From Rhizosphaericola sp047606825 (lineage in GTDB: Bacteria; Bacteroidota; Bacteroidia; Chitinophagales; Chitinophagaceae), in NCBI GenBank assembly GCA_047606825.1, contig JASGDY010000095.1, positions 1-12,314 on the forward strand: a stretch of 12,314 bases of DNA, written 5' to 3'. Made by a program: the position numbers and the translations under genes. Positions 1 to 6,324 of this stretch are shown piece by piece. The notes below the pieces were generated by a model. That model did not search any database. It saw only the letters and a list, made by a program, of their open reading frames with translations, and was not told the origin of the DNA. Positions within the stretch are counted from its first letter, which is position 1, and every line of letters begins with the position of its first letter.

Positions 1-300
1 ACCCCAATACTGTCGCTGCAAATTCTTGTCCTCCAGCAACAATTTTCTTGAACTCTTACCCTTCAACAACTGCAACAGCTTGCTTACGCTTAATGTCGGA
101 GGGCAACTCACAAACAGATGGATGTGGTCTTTCGACACATGACCCTTGATTATCTCAAACTCGTTCTCCTTGCATATTTTGCGTATCAGCTCACGGCAAC
201 GCTCCGCCGTCAGACCTTGCATTACTGGTTTACGATACTTCGTCACCCACACGATGTGGTACTTCACATCGTAAACCCTATGGCTTCCTTTTCTGTACAT
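1..300 (-). CDS. tnpA: IS200/IS605-family transposase TnpA (Y1 HUH), 5' part only
   Basis: Read on the minus strand from the ATG at 298-300, the frame stays open to the window edge (100 codons). It begins MYRKGSHRVYDVKYHIVWVT and contains KDHIHLFVS, the His-x-His of the HUH metal site that binds the divalent ion for single-strand DNA cleavage. These are the hallmarks of the single-domain Y1 transposases of IS200/IS605 elements (usually about 130-150 residues), which move as single-stranded circles. The catalytic tyrosine helix near the C-terminus lies outside the window, so whether the gene is intact cannot be told. A TAnnTTTG match (311-318, minus strand) lies just upstream without a good upstream partner. 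No tnpB is visible here; one could lie to the left. Confidence 0.93.
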   Translation of the reverse strand, partial: MYRKGSHRVYDVKYHIVWVTKYRKPVMQGLTAERCRELIRKICKENEFEIIKGHVSKDHIHLFVSCPPTLSVSKLLQLLKGKSSRKLLLEDKNLQRQYWG

Positions 301-325
301 TTGAATAATACAAACTTACTAAAGT

Positions 326-343
326 CTTCGCCTGAAGGCGAGG
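326..343 (-). repeat. Subterminal hairpin of the IS200/IS605 element (left end)
   Basis: The stem TCGCC (328-332) and GGCGA (337-341) enclose the tetraloop TGAA. Two further pairs (C326-G343 and a T-G wobble) extend the stem. It lies about 30 bases upstream of tnpA, where IS200/IS605 elements carry the left-end palindrome recognised as folded single strand by TnpA. The exact element end, probably between 345 and 370, cannot be fixed without an empty site. Confidence 0.7.
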
Positions 344-376
344 GTTTTTACCCAGAGTTAATATAATAAATGGAAG

Positions 377-520
377 CCCGAACCGCTAACAAGGTATTGC
401 CAAAAGCGGGGTGAAGTGCTTCGTATCAAACTTTTTCGTAAATTTGAACGTTCGTGCTTCGTATCAACTTTGGTGCTAAAAATTCCGCCCGAACGCCAAG
501 CCCCTGGACTTTAGCGGGTC
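377..520 (+). repeat. Intergenic palindromic element A (cassette-boundary-like)
   Basis: No gene is visible between 301 and 569. The stretch is an imperfect fold-back: CCGCTAA (383-389) is perfectly complementary to TTAGCGG (511-517), and GGGG (408-411) can pair with CCCC (501-504) inside it. Landmarks shared with elements B and C are AACAAGG (389-395), CGGGGTGAAGTG (407-418), CTTTGGTGCTAAAAATT (468-484) and ACGCCAAGCCCC (493-504). It also contains an internal direct repeat, GTGCTTCGTATCAA, at 416-429 and 454-467. It may be a non-coding recombination or boundary element. Function is not established. Confidence 0.6.
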
Positions 521-569
521 AGGTAGGACAACCCCAAAACGACACAGAAACAACGACAGACATCACTTT

Positions 570-959
570 TCAGGTTTTCTTTGAGAACGAAAAGGCACTA
601 TCCTGACTATTCCATTTCTGCCCCCACAAATGCAAATCCAAAACAATGCTTAATAATTCTTTTCCTTTTTGTGTAACCTCATATCTAATTTGTTGGGGAG
701 TAGTTTGAGGAATTTCAAATTTGATGATTAATTTGTCTTCTTGCAACTCACTTATTCTTTTTCCCAACACTTGGTCTGAAATGGTAGGAAACACTTTTTT
801 CAACTTGCTAAACTGAAAGACATCTTTTGAAATGCAATATAAAATCTGCATTTTCCAACGAAGTCCAATATTGCCCAAAATGGTATTGACATCACAGGCA
901 TCTGCTAATTTTTGTAGATTTTCAACATTAGACGAAAGTATTTTTATTTCACTTGACAT
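570..959 (-). CDS. HxlR-family winged-helix transcriptional regulator
   Basis: This 129-residue protein has the length and order of an HxlR/DUF24 regulator. The family N-terminal cysteine is C22 in ADACDVNTILGNIG. The core RWKMQILYCIS is followed by FSKLKKVFPTISDQVLGKRI as the DNA-recognition region (about residues 50-70). The wing ends at RYEVTQKGKELL and a C-terminal dimerisation helix carries LHLWGQKW. Members bind DNA as dimers, and several sense electrophiles or oxidants through the conserved N-terminal cysteine. C22 is in that position, so redox or aldehyde sensing is possible but inferred. The gene is divergent from the secreted hydrolase starting at 1042, with 82 bases between the starts, so the hydrolase is its likely target. 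Composition is AT-rich like the rest of the left block. Confidence 0.9.
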   Translation of the reverse strand: MSSEIKILSSNVENLQKLADACDVNTILGNIGLRWKMQILYCISKDVFQFSKLKKVFPTISDQVLGKRISELQEDKLIIKFEIPQTTPQQIRYEVTQKGKELLSIVLDLHLWGQKWNSQDSAFSFSKKT

Positions 960-990
960 ATCGGTTTTAAACTCATTTTCGGGTGAGTTA

Positions 991-1021
991 TTGCCCTCTC
1001 TTGGACGTTATTTTACTTTTG
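991..1021 (+). promoter_or_regulatory. Bacteroidota-type promoter for the alpha/beta hydrolase gene
   Basis: TTG at 991-993, a 20-base spacer, then TACTTTTG at 1014-1021, a full match to the Bacteroidota -7 element TAnnTTTG. Transcription would start near 1027, giving a leader of about 15 bases before the ATG at 1042. The AT-rich inverted repeat AAAATT-AAA-AATTTT (1025-1039) sits over the predicted start and could be a regulator site. Confidence 0.65.
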
Positions 1022-1041
1022 CACAAAATTAAAAATTTTAT

Positions 1042-1839
1042 ATGATGAATAATTTCACAAAGCATTTTTTTACGACCCTCATCATCTTGTTGCTTGCAGG
1101 AACAAATATTGCTCTTGCTCAAAATAAAACGGACAATCCTGTATTTGTTTTGGTTCACGGTGCTTGGCACGGTGGTTGGTGTTGGCAAGACATAAGCCAA
1201 AATCTTAGAGCAAAAGGTTATCGCGTCTATACGCCAACGCTTAGCGGTTTGGGCGAACATAAAAACACAACAACCGATAATGTAAACTTGCAAACGCATA
1301 TTACAGACATCATCAACTTAATTGAAATGGAAGACTTGCGAAATGTAATATTGGTTGGACATAGCTATGCAGGAACAGTGATTACAGGCGTAGCGGACAG
1401 TATTCCTGAAAGGTTAAGCAAGTTGGTTTATCTTGACGCAATGATTGTTCATAATGGCGAAAGTGCTCTTTCCGTTCAGACCGAAGAAACCCAAAATTAT
1501 ATGAACCGGATAATAGAACAGAAACAAAATGTTCCACCTGTTTCAGCAGAAAATTTTGGTGTAAGCGATACCGTTAAAGCCAAATGGGTAAACGATAGAC
1601 TGACACCACAACCGTTCAATACTTTTACCCAAAAGCTAATCTTGAAACATAAATTTGGCAACAATATTCCCCTTGTTTACATAGCTTGTGTAAATCCTCA
1701 GCTACCTGTTTTGGAAAAATTAAGTAAAGAAGCTCAAAACAATTCATTATGGACTTATTACACGCTAAACACGGGACACGATGCCATGATAACTATGCCG
1801 AAAGAACTAAGTAAATTATTTATAAAAGTGGCAAAGTAA
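1042..1839 (+). CDS. Secreted alpha/beta hydrolase (esterase-like)
   Basis: The protein has 265 residues. Residues 1-26 form a signal peptide: a hydrophobic run TLIILLLAG followed by ALA-Q. The mature protein therefore acts in the periplasm or outside. Fold landmarks are the oxyanion loop LVHGAWHGGWCW (38-48), the nucleophile elbow GHSYAG with Ser108, and the terminal GHDAM with His246. HGAWHGGW plus GHSYAG is typical of the small-ester hydrolases related to plant methylesterases (SABP2-like) and EstC. The acid is unclear: where relatives have C-T-E-D before the lid return, this protein reads C-V-N-P (216-219), although Asp132 (YLDA) follows another core strand. ATG at 1042 was taken as the start; ATG at 1045 is equally possible. 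The gene is followed at once by element B. The substrate is unknown. Confidence 0.88.
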   Translation: MMNNFTKHFFTTLIILLLAGTNIALAQNKTDNPVFVLVHGAWHGGWCWQDISQNLRAKGYRVYTPTLSGLGEHKNTTTDNVNLQTHITDIINLIEMEDLRNVILVGHSYAGTVITGVADSIPERLSKLVYLDAMIVHNGESALSVQTEETQNYMNRIIEQKQNVPPVSAENFGVSDTVKAKWVNDRLTPQPFNTFTQKLILKHKFGNNIPLVYIACVNPQLPVLEKLSKEAQNNSLWTYYTLNTGHDAMITMPKELSKLFIKVAK

Positions 1840-1846
1840 AAGGGCA

Positions 1847-1938
1847 GCCACCAACAAGGGTTGACACCAGGCGGGCTGAAGTTCACACGTTAAAGTTCCT
1901 GCGGACTTTCCCGTCGGAACGCCAAAAGCCCGACACGT
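1847..1938 (+). repeat. Intergenic palindromic element B (cassette-boundary-like)
   Basis: The element begins within ten bases of the hydrolase stop. CGGGCT (1872-1877) is perfectly complementary to AGCCCG (1927-1932), and inside it GTTCC (1895-1899) pairs with GGAAC (1916-1920). It shares AACAAGG (1853-1859), CGGGCTGAAGTT (1872-1883) and GAACGCCAA (1917-1925) with elements A and C in the same order and orientation, but it is shorter. It could also act as a transcription terminator, since T-runs follow at 1938-1943. No gene is visible in 1840-1993. Confidence 0.55.
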
Positions 1939-1993
1939 TTTTTACATAAATGTTTTTCTAAGCTCATCCTTAAACAAAATTCTATTGTCCAAT

Positions 1994-3319
1994 TTATTCC
2001 ATTTTTAAAATGAAAATCCCCATATTCTTGTCCGTGATATAAATGTAGCCACGCTTATCCACCAATACATCTTCCGTCTGGACGACCAGTTCATCTTCGG
2101 GCATTCTCCCGAAACGCTTTGCGGGATTGGGCGGGACGAAATACCCGATTTCCTTTGGAACATAGACATCAGAAACGTCATACACTCGAAGTCCGGCGTT
2201 GAACCAGGTCATATAAAACAAATCGCCCTGTGGCTGTACATCGGGATTGTGCAAAAGATGATTGAAATTATGCGGTCCCGACCAGCCTTTTTCCTGCCTG
2301 TAACTCGTTCCTTTTTCGGTGAGCGGTTGCGGAAACAGTGAAATCAATTTTGGATTTTTTATGTCTTTTATATCCACAATAGAAGCGTGCGACAATGCAC
2401 CTTTTCCGTAGGAAACATCTTCGGAATTGACAAAAGCAATGCCTTTTTCCAATATCGGCAAAGCTCCGTGAACGCCAAACCTGTCGTGAAAAGGCGGACT
2501 GAAATCCAACCGTGAAACCTGTTTAGGGTTTTTAATATCGCTAATATCCAAAACCACCATTCCTGCTGCTCCATAAGGCAGAAATACCAGATTGTCTACC
2601 ACATAAGGCGGTCCGTGTAAGGAAACATTGTGGTCGCTACCGCAAAAAACGTGAGCCGGATGATGTGAAGTCGTTGCTTTTTCATCGGGATGTTTTTCAT
2701 CTACAAAGTGATGTTCCGTTTCCGTATCTTTTTGTCCCGGAACCCACCAACGTGAAACTTCCACTGGATTTTTCGGGTCGGAAATATCAACAATAACGTA
2801 AATATTCCCTTTGTAACCCGACATTCCTGCGGCAAGGTGCATATACTTTCCACCGTTATAAAAATTGCGGTGTGTGCCGTTTCCACCAGTTTTATAATGT
2901 CCTAATTTTATCGGATTTAACGGATTGGAAATATCCCAGATATAAACGCCCTCTGTAAATGGCTCGTTGTTTCCGCCAAAATTCGGGAATATCTTTTCCA
3001 AAGAAGTAATCATCAAATCCCCGTGCAGTTCCATCTCCAACGTCCAGGTATTGGGCGGGCCTTCTATGAACTTGACGACTTCGGGTTTAGTCGGGTCTGT
3101 AACATCCACGACCGACCAACCCGATTGCCAGAACTGACCTGTAAACAAATACCACTTCCCGTTATGCTCCTTAATGGACATTTTAAAGGCAGGTTTTCCG
3201 TTCATATCCGTATAACCTACCGGAACAACGCCTTTTGCCTGATAACCTTGCGGAATGTTTTGGGCTAATACATTTTCACAAAACAGGCAAACTATTAAAC
3301 TCAACACAATTGTTTTCAT
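1994..3319 (-). CDS. Secreted LVIVD-repeat beta-propeller protein
   Basis: The protein has 441 residues with a signal peptide (MKTIVLSLIVCLF...VLA-Q, cleavage near 19/20). Six copies of the repeat form V-x-D-(I/V)-S/T-D/N-P-x-x-P occur near residues 69, 126, 175, 255, 313 and 378, and a last blade is YIYITDKNMGIFIL. This is the LVIVD repeat pattern of seven-bladed extracellular propellers. The biochemical role of the family is poorly known. Histidines recur at equivalent points of successive blades (H150 in THRNFY, H235 in LHGPPY, H284 in VHGALP, H350 in PHNFNH), which could line a central metal site. The gene is last of the minus-strand series, 34 bases after the dehydrogenase ending at 3354, so it is probably co-transcribed. 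The enzymatic neighbours suggest that it binds or converts the same substrate outside the cytoplasm; this is inference. Confidence 0.87.
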   Translation of the reverse strand: MKTIVLSLIVCLFCENVLAQNIPQGYQAKGVVPVGYTDMNGKPAFKMSIKEHNGKWYLFTGQFWQSGWSVVDVTDPTKPEVVKFIEGPPNTWTLEMELHGDLMITSLEKIFPNFGGNNEPFTEGVYIWDISNPLNPIKLGHYKTGGNGTHRNFYNGGKYMHLAAGMSGYKGNIYVIVDISDPKNPVEVSRWWVPGQKDTETEHHFVDEKHPDEKATTSHHPAHVFCGSDHNVSLHGPPYVVDNLVFLPYGAAGMVVLDISDIKNPKQVSRLDFSPPFHDRFGVHGALPILEKGIAFVNSEDVSYGKGALSHASIVDIKDIKNPKLISLFPQPLTEKGTSYRQEKGWSGPHNFNHLLHNPDVQPQGDLFYMTWFNAGLRVYDVSDVYVPKEIGYFVPPNPAKRFGRMPEDELVVQTEDVLVDKRGYIYITDKNMGIFILKME

Positions 3320-3353
3320 TTTTTAATGATTTGAAATTTATTGTGAATGATAT

Positions 3354-4127
3354 TTAATTCGTAGTCAATCCACCGTCAACGGCAAATACTGCTCCTGTAA
3401 TCCAACCGGCTTGGTCTGACGCCAAAAATGTTGCCGATTTGCCAATATCTTCGGCACTTCCAATTTTTCCCAATGGATAGATATTCTTTACCATTTCGTG
3501 GAATGCAGTTTGTTTTTCATCGGGCAGGCTTTGTAAATTTCTCTCGAACTGCGGTGTCAAGACGCTTCCCGGTGCAATGGCATTGACACGAACACCCAAA
3601 TGCCCAATCTCAAATGCCAATGATTTTGTAAAGGAATTGATTGCTCCTTTGGTAAGCGAATAGGCGGTTGTCGTTCGTCCCTGCAACATTCTGTGAGCGA
3701 AATAAGACGATATATTGATAATGTTCCCTTTGGTTTCGGTAAGCGAGGACAGCAATGCCTGTGTAAGCAAATACGGTGCTTTTACATTGAGGTTCAAATG
3801 CAAATCCAACAACGATATATCTGTTTCGTGAAACGGTGTAAACCTGCCTATCCCTGCATTGTTTACCAAAATATCAATCTTTGGAAAAATCTCAAGAATT
3901 TTCTCCGAAAGCGGTTTAATCTGTTCCGTATCTGATAAATCTGCCGTCAGAATATGAATTTCAGTTCCATATTCTGAAAGTTCCTTTTGTGCCTTTTCGA
4001 GTTTGCCCGCATCCCTTCCAATTAAGATAAGATTGGCTCCGTTTTCGGCAAAGGAATGCGCTATTCCTAATCCTATTCCGTCACTTCCGCCTGTGATAAC
4101 GGCATTTTTGTTTGCTAATAAATTCAT
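3354..4127 (-). CDS. Short-chain dehydrogenase/reductase (classical SDR), second of the pair
   Basis: A 257-residue cytosolic NAD(P)-dependent oxidoreductase of usual length. The Rossmann glycine motif TGGSDGIG is at 12-19, the acidic residue D63 binds the adenine, and NNAG is at 89-92. The catalytic tetrad is N114, S140, Y156 and K160 (AYSLTK). The C-terminal GAVFAVDGG is typical of FabG-like enzymes. The second strand ends in IGRD with Arg38, which favours NADP(H). It acts on an unknown alcohol or carbonyl substrate. It has its own upstream region holding a copy of the 17-bp operator at 4154-4170 and lies downstream of a terminator-like hairpin, so it probably starts a second transcription unit together with the LVIVD gene. 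It is clearly a different protein from the upstream SDR, not a recent duplicate. Confidence 0.93.
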   Translation of the reverse strand: MNLLANKNAVITGGSDGIGLGIAHSFAENGANLILIGRDAGKLEKAQKELSEYGTEIHILTADLSDTEQIKPLSEKILEIFPKIDILVNNAGIGRFTPFHETDISLLDLHLNLNVKAPYLLTQALLSSLTETKGNIINISSYFAHRMLQGRTTTAYSLTKGAINSFTKSLAFEIGHLGVRVNAIAPGSVLTPQFERNLQSLPDEKQTAFHEMVKNIYPLGKIGSAEDIGKSATFLASDQAGWITGAVFAVDGGLTTN

Positions 4128-4153
4128 TTTATTTTGTTTTTAATTATCAATAT

Positions 4154-4170
4154 TTGTAAATAATCTACAT
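4154..4170 (-). promoter_or_regulatory. Operator copy O3 upstream of the second SDR
   Basis: On the minus strand this reads ATGTAGATTATTTACAA, 16 of 17 bases identical to operator O1 at 5913-5929. It lies 27 bases upstream of the SDR start at 4127. A TTTTG (minus strand, 4173-4177) flanks it at a -33-like distance, and only a poor -7 match follows. The operator thus fills the promoter spacer, as in MerR-activated promoters. The promoter reading is inference; the sequence match is direct. Confidence 0.7.
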
Positions 4171-4181
4171 TTCAAAATCGT

Positions 4182-4207
4182 AAAAAAAGAGCGTGTTGCT
4201 CCTTTTT
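4182..4207 (-). terminator. Rho-independent-like terminator after the first SDR
   Basis: GAGC (4189-4192), loop GTGTT, GCTC (4198-4201), flanked by A7 on one side and T5 on the other. Read on the minus strand, the hairpin is followed by seven T. The stem is only four G/C-containing pairs plus A-T extensions, so termination may be partial. It separates the first SDR (ending at 4250) from the second. Confidence 0.5.
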
Positions 4208-4249
4208 CTGTTATTAGCCATTATATCTTTTAAAATTTTCTCACATATA

Positions 4250-4996
4250 CTACATAATATATCCGCCCGAAGCCGAAATATTTTCGCCTGTTATCCAATA
4301 CGAACCATCTGATGCAAGGAATACAGCCACTTTGCCAATATCTTCGGGCTGTCCTAATCTGCCCAAAGAAATATTTTCTATAATTTTTTCTCCAAGCCCA
4401 TTGTTGAAAATGCCGACACTATGTGCACCTTCCGTTTCGGTAAGTCCGGGAAGAATAGAATTCACGCGGATATTTCGACTTCCTAACTCTTTTGCCAAAA
4501 CTTTTGTAATAACATCTATTGCTCCTTTGGTTGCGGAATAAACGACTGTTCCTGCATCAATATTACGGGTTGCCATAGAACCGATATTGATGATACAACC
4601 GCCTTTTTCAAAATATTTTAATGCTTCCTGAATGGTTAATATCGTTCCCAAAACATTGGTATCAAATTGCTGTTGAACCTCGTCTTTTGTTACTTTTTCA
4701 ATAGAGTTAAATCGGTAAATCCCTGCATTATTGACCAAAATGTCAATTCTTCCAAATTCGTCAAAAGCTCTTTTGAAAATATACTGAACATCTTCGGTTT
4801 TTGACACATTTCCTTTGACAGCAATTGCAGTTCCTCCTGATAATTCTATTTGGGTAACGACATTATTTGCATCGGCTTCATTGGAATTGTAATTTACTAT
4901 CACTTTTGCTCCTGCCAAAGCAAATTCTTTGGCAATTCCGGCACCAATTCCTTTCGATGCTCCCGTAACGATGGCTACTTTGTCTGTTAATTTCAT
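4250..4996 (-). CDS. Short-chain dehydrogenase/reductase (classical SDR), first of the pair
   Basis: A 248-residue FabG-like NAD(P)-dependent oxidoreductase. It has TGASKGIG at 11-18, NNAG at 89-92, and the catalytic tetrad N114, S140, Y153, K157 (YSATK). The C-terminal substrate-loop and dimer region is LGRLGQPEDIGKVAVFLASD, followed by ITGENISASGG. The chain after the second strand (VNYNSNE) lacks the Asp typical of strict NAD enzymes, so NADP(H) is plausible. It lies 25 bases after the carboxymuconolactone-decarboxylase-like gene (ending at 5022), so co-transcription from the 5910-5987 control region is likely. It may oxidise or reduce a product of the exported enzymes. Substrate identity cannot be read from the sequence. 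Confidence 0.93.
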   Translation of the reverse strand: MKLTDKVAIVTGASKGIGAGIAKEFALAGAKVIVNYNSNEADANNVVTQIELSGGTAIAVKGNVSKTEDVQYIFKRAFDEFGRIDILVNNAGIYRFNSIEKVTKDEVQQQFDTNVLGTILTIQEALKYFEKGGCIINIGSMATRNIDAGTVVYSATKGAIDVITKVLAKELGSRNIRVNSILPGLTETEGAHSVGIFNNGLGEKIIENISLGRLGQPEDIGKVAVFLASDGSYWITGENISASGGYIM

Positions 4997-5021
4997 TGTT
5001 ATATTTTTTTAAATTAGTTCA

Positions 5022-5909
5022 TTATTTTTTGCGTTCTACCAATACTTCTTTCAAAGCATTTGTTCCGTTAATAGCCGAAGGAAATCCTGCGTAAATGGTC
5101 ATCAAAAGCATAATTTCTTTGATTTCAACTTCCGAAACACCGATATTCAACGCTCCGTTGATATGGAATTTCAGTTGCGGTTGTGCTGTTCCCAATGCAG
5201 TTAGAGCTGAAATTGTCGCTATCTGACGGTGCTTTTTGCTTAGATTGTCCCGTGAGAAAATATCGCCATAACCATATTCCAGCGTGAATTGTACCAATTC
5301 GGGGGAAAAGTCGTTATAAGCGTTTTTTAACCGCTCCACCTGCAAACTGTCCAATTGTGAAAGTTCCTGTTCGCCCAATTTTAAACGGTCGGCAGATACT
5401 GCGTTTGGCGTCTTACCCTCGTTGTCTTTTATACCTTTACTTTTTCTTTCTTCCAAAACTTCTTTCAAAACGTTCGTTGCATTGATACTATTTGGAAATC
5501 CCGAATATACCGACATCTGCAAAATCACTTCTTTCACTTCGCTGATTGTACTTCCTGTATTCAAAGCACCGTTGATATGCACTTTCAGTTGTGGCTTTGC
5601 ATTTCCCAAAGCCGTCAATGCAGCAACTACGGCAATTTCCTTTGATTTTAAATCTAAATCACTCCTCGAATAAATGTCGCCAAAAGCATATTCAATAATG
5701 AATTTCCCTAAATCGGGAGAAATATCTTTTAAGCTGTTGATTACTTTTTCCCCGGCCTCTCCGTCAATTTCTTTAAGCTTTTCCCAACCTAATTGGTATC
5801 TTTCTGATTGTTTCATATCTTTTTTATGTTGGGCATTGCTGTTTTGCATAACCACGAAAAACAATATCGAGAATAGTAGAAATTTACTTTTAAGGATATT
5901 TATCTTCAT
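5022..5909 (-). CDS. Secreted tandem carboxymuconolactone-decarboxylase (CMD)-domain protein
   Basis: The protein has 295 residues. Residues 1-26 are a signal peptide ending SNA-Q, placing it in the periplasm. Two CMD-family domains follow (about 39-155 and 177-293), clearly internal duplicates. Each has SPxLxxFxxEYxxGDIxSR, then ALTALGxAxPQLKxHINGALN (His111 and His249), then YxGFPxxINxTNxLKEVL. The mature protein contains no cysteine, so it lacks the CxxC redox pair of AhpD-type peroxidases and belongs with the PcaC-like side of the superfamily, which acts on lactones. Single-domain CMD proteins oligomerise, and a fused tandem would supply two units in one chain. It is the first gene of the minus-strand series, divergent from merR, with operator O1 four bases before its start. 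The reaction is unknown. Confidence 0.9.
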   Translation of the reverse strand: MKINILKSKFLLFSILFFVVMQNSNAQHKKDMKQSERYQLGWEKLKEIDGEAGEKVINSLKDISPDLGKFIIEYAFGDIYSRSDLDLKSKEIAVVAALTALGNAKPQLKVHINGALNTGSTISEVKEVILQMSVYSGFPNSINATNVLKEVLEERKSKGIKDNEGKTPNAVSADRLKLGEQELSQLDSLQVERLKNAYNDFSPELVQFTLEYGYGDIFSRDNLSKKHRQIATISALTALGTAQPQLKFHINGALNIGVSEVEIKEIMLLMTIYAGFPSAINGTNALKEVLVERKK

Positions 5910-5912
5910 TTT

Positions 5913-5929
5913 TTGTAGATTATTTACAA
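5913..5929 (-). promoter_or_regulatory. MerR-type operator O1 next to the CMD gene start
   Basis: TTGTAGATTATTTACAA is a near-perfect 8-1-8 dyad that differs by one base from O2. It ends four bases before the CMD ATG. Its right half TTTACAA also forms a separate perfect 14-bp palindrome, TTTACAATTGTAAA (5923-5936), so three half-sites overlap here. It is probably bound by the adjacent MerR protein. Confidence 0.72.
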
Positions 5930-5960
5930 TTGTAAAATAAAGCTTTTAATTTTATATTTG
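5930..5960 (+). promoter_or_regulatory. Promoter of the merR gene
   Basis: TTG (5930-5932), a 20-base spacer, then TATATTTG (5953-5960), a full TAnnTTTG match. The predicted start near 5966 leaves a leader of about 20 bases that is almost entirely operator O2. This suggests autorepression. Confidence 0.72.
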
Positions 5961-5969
5961 CAACATAGA

Positions 5970-5986
5970 TTGTAAATTATTTACAA
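5970..5986 (+). promoter_or_regulatory. MerR-type operator O2 next to the merR start
   Basis: TTGTAAATTATTTACAA is a perfect inverted repeat (8 bases, 1-base centre, 8 bases) ending one base before the merR ATG. It lies 57 bases from O1 centre to centre, so a looped or paired arrangement is possible. Confidence 0.75.
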
Positions 5987-5987
5987 A

Positions 5988-6305
5988 ATGAAAGAAACAG
6001 GAACAAAAAAAGACTTGTCTTTTGACTTCGAATTTTTAGATAAATTGGTAGTCGGGATTGGCGAAGTTTCCGAAATTACGGGCATTCCCACAAGGCAAAT
6101 CCGCTATTGGGAAGAAAAAGGAATTATCATAAGCCTAACCGAAGAAGAAGGTAAAAACCGCAGATACAATTACGAGAACATCAAAAAAATGTTGCTCATG
6201 AAAGAACTTTTGGACGAGGGCTATACTTTGGACGCATCAGCCGAAAAAGTCAAAAAACGTATGGAAATGATTGAAGCGACACTAAACAAACTTAAAAAAA
6301 AGTAA
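5988..6305 (+). CDS. Small MerR-family transcriptional regulator
   Basis: The protein has 105 residues. The MerR winged helix-turn-helix starts after a 22-residue leader: IGEVSEITGIPTRQIRYWEEKG (24-45), wing KNRRYNYENIKKM (56-68), second helix pair LLDEGYTLDASAEKVKKR (74-91). The C-terminus is a short coiled-coil helix ending in KLKKK. No effector-binding domain or metal-binding cysteine follows; there is no cysteine in the chain. It may therefore respond by partner binding or act constitutively. It is divergent from the four-gene minus-strand series and flanked by matching dyads O1 and O2, so it should control itself and that series. Element C follows directly after its stop. Confidence 0.92.
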   Translation: MKETGTKKDLSFDFEFLDKLVVGIGEVSEITGIPTRQIRYWEEKGIIISLTEEEGKNRRYNYENIKKMLLMKELLDEGYTLDASAEKVKKRMEMIEATLNKLKKK

Positions 6306-6324
6306 CTGCGGACAGAAAAACGGA

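Noticed and set aside
118..366. Plus-strand open frame of 82 codons at the left edge
   Set aside because: It is the reverse of the IS200/IS605 tnpA frame and its hairpin; the protein has no recognisable features.
416..467. Repeat pair as a CRISPR array
   Set aside because: There are only two copies, and the spacing and sequence are part of the larger palindromic element; no cas gene is near.
909..922. TTGTAGATT-like match to the operator within the HxlR gene
   Set aside because: It has only the left half, lies inside coding sequence and lacks the dyad partner.
1024..1031. TAATTTTG on the minus strand as an HxlR promoter
   Set aside because: It matches the -7 consensus, but no TTG lies at a suitable distance and the run is low-complexity AT; left unassigned.
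3341..3357. Fourth copy of the MerR operator before the LVIVD gene
   Set aside because: TTGTGAATGATATTTAA matches only 12 of 17 bases in a very AT-rich stretch and overlaps the SDR stop, so chance is likely.
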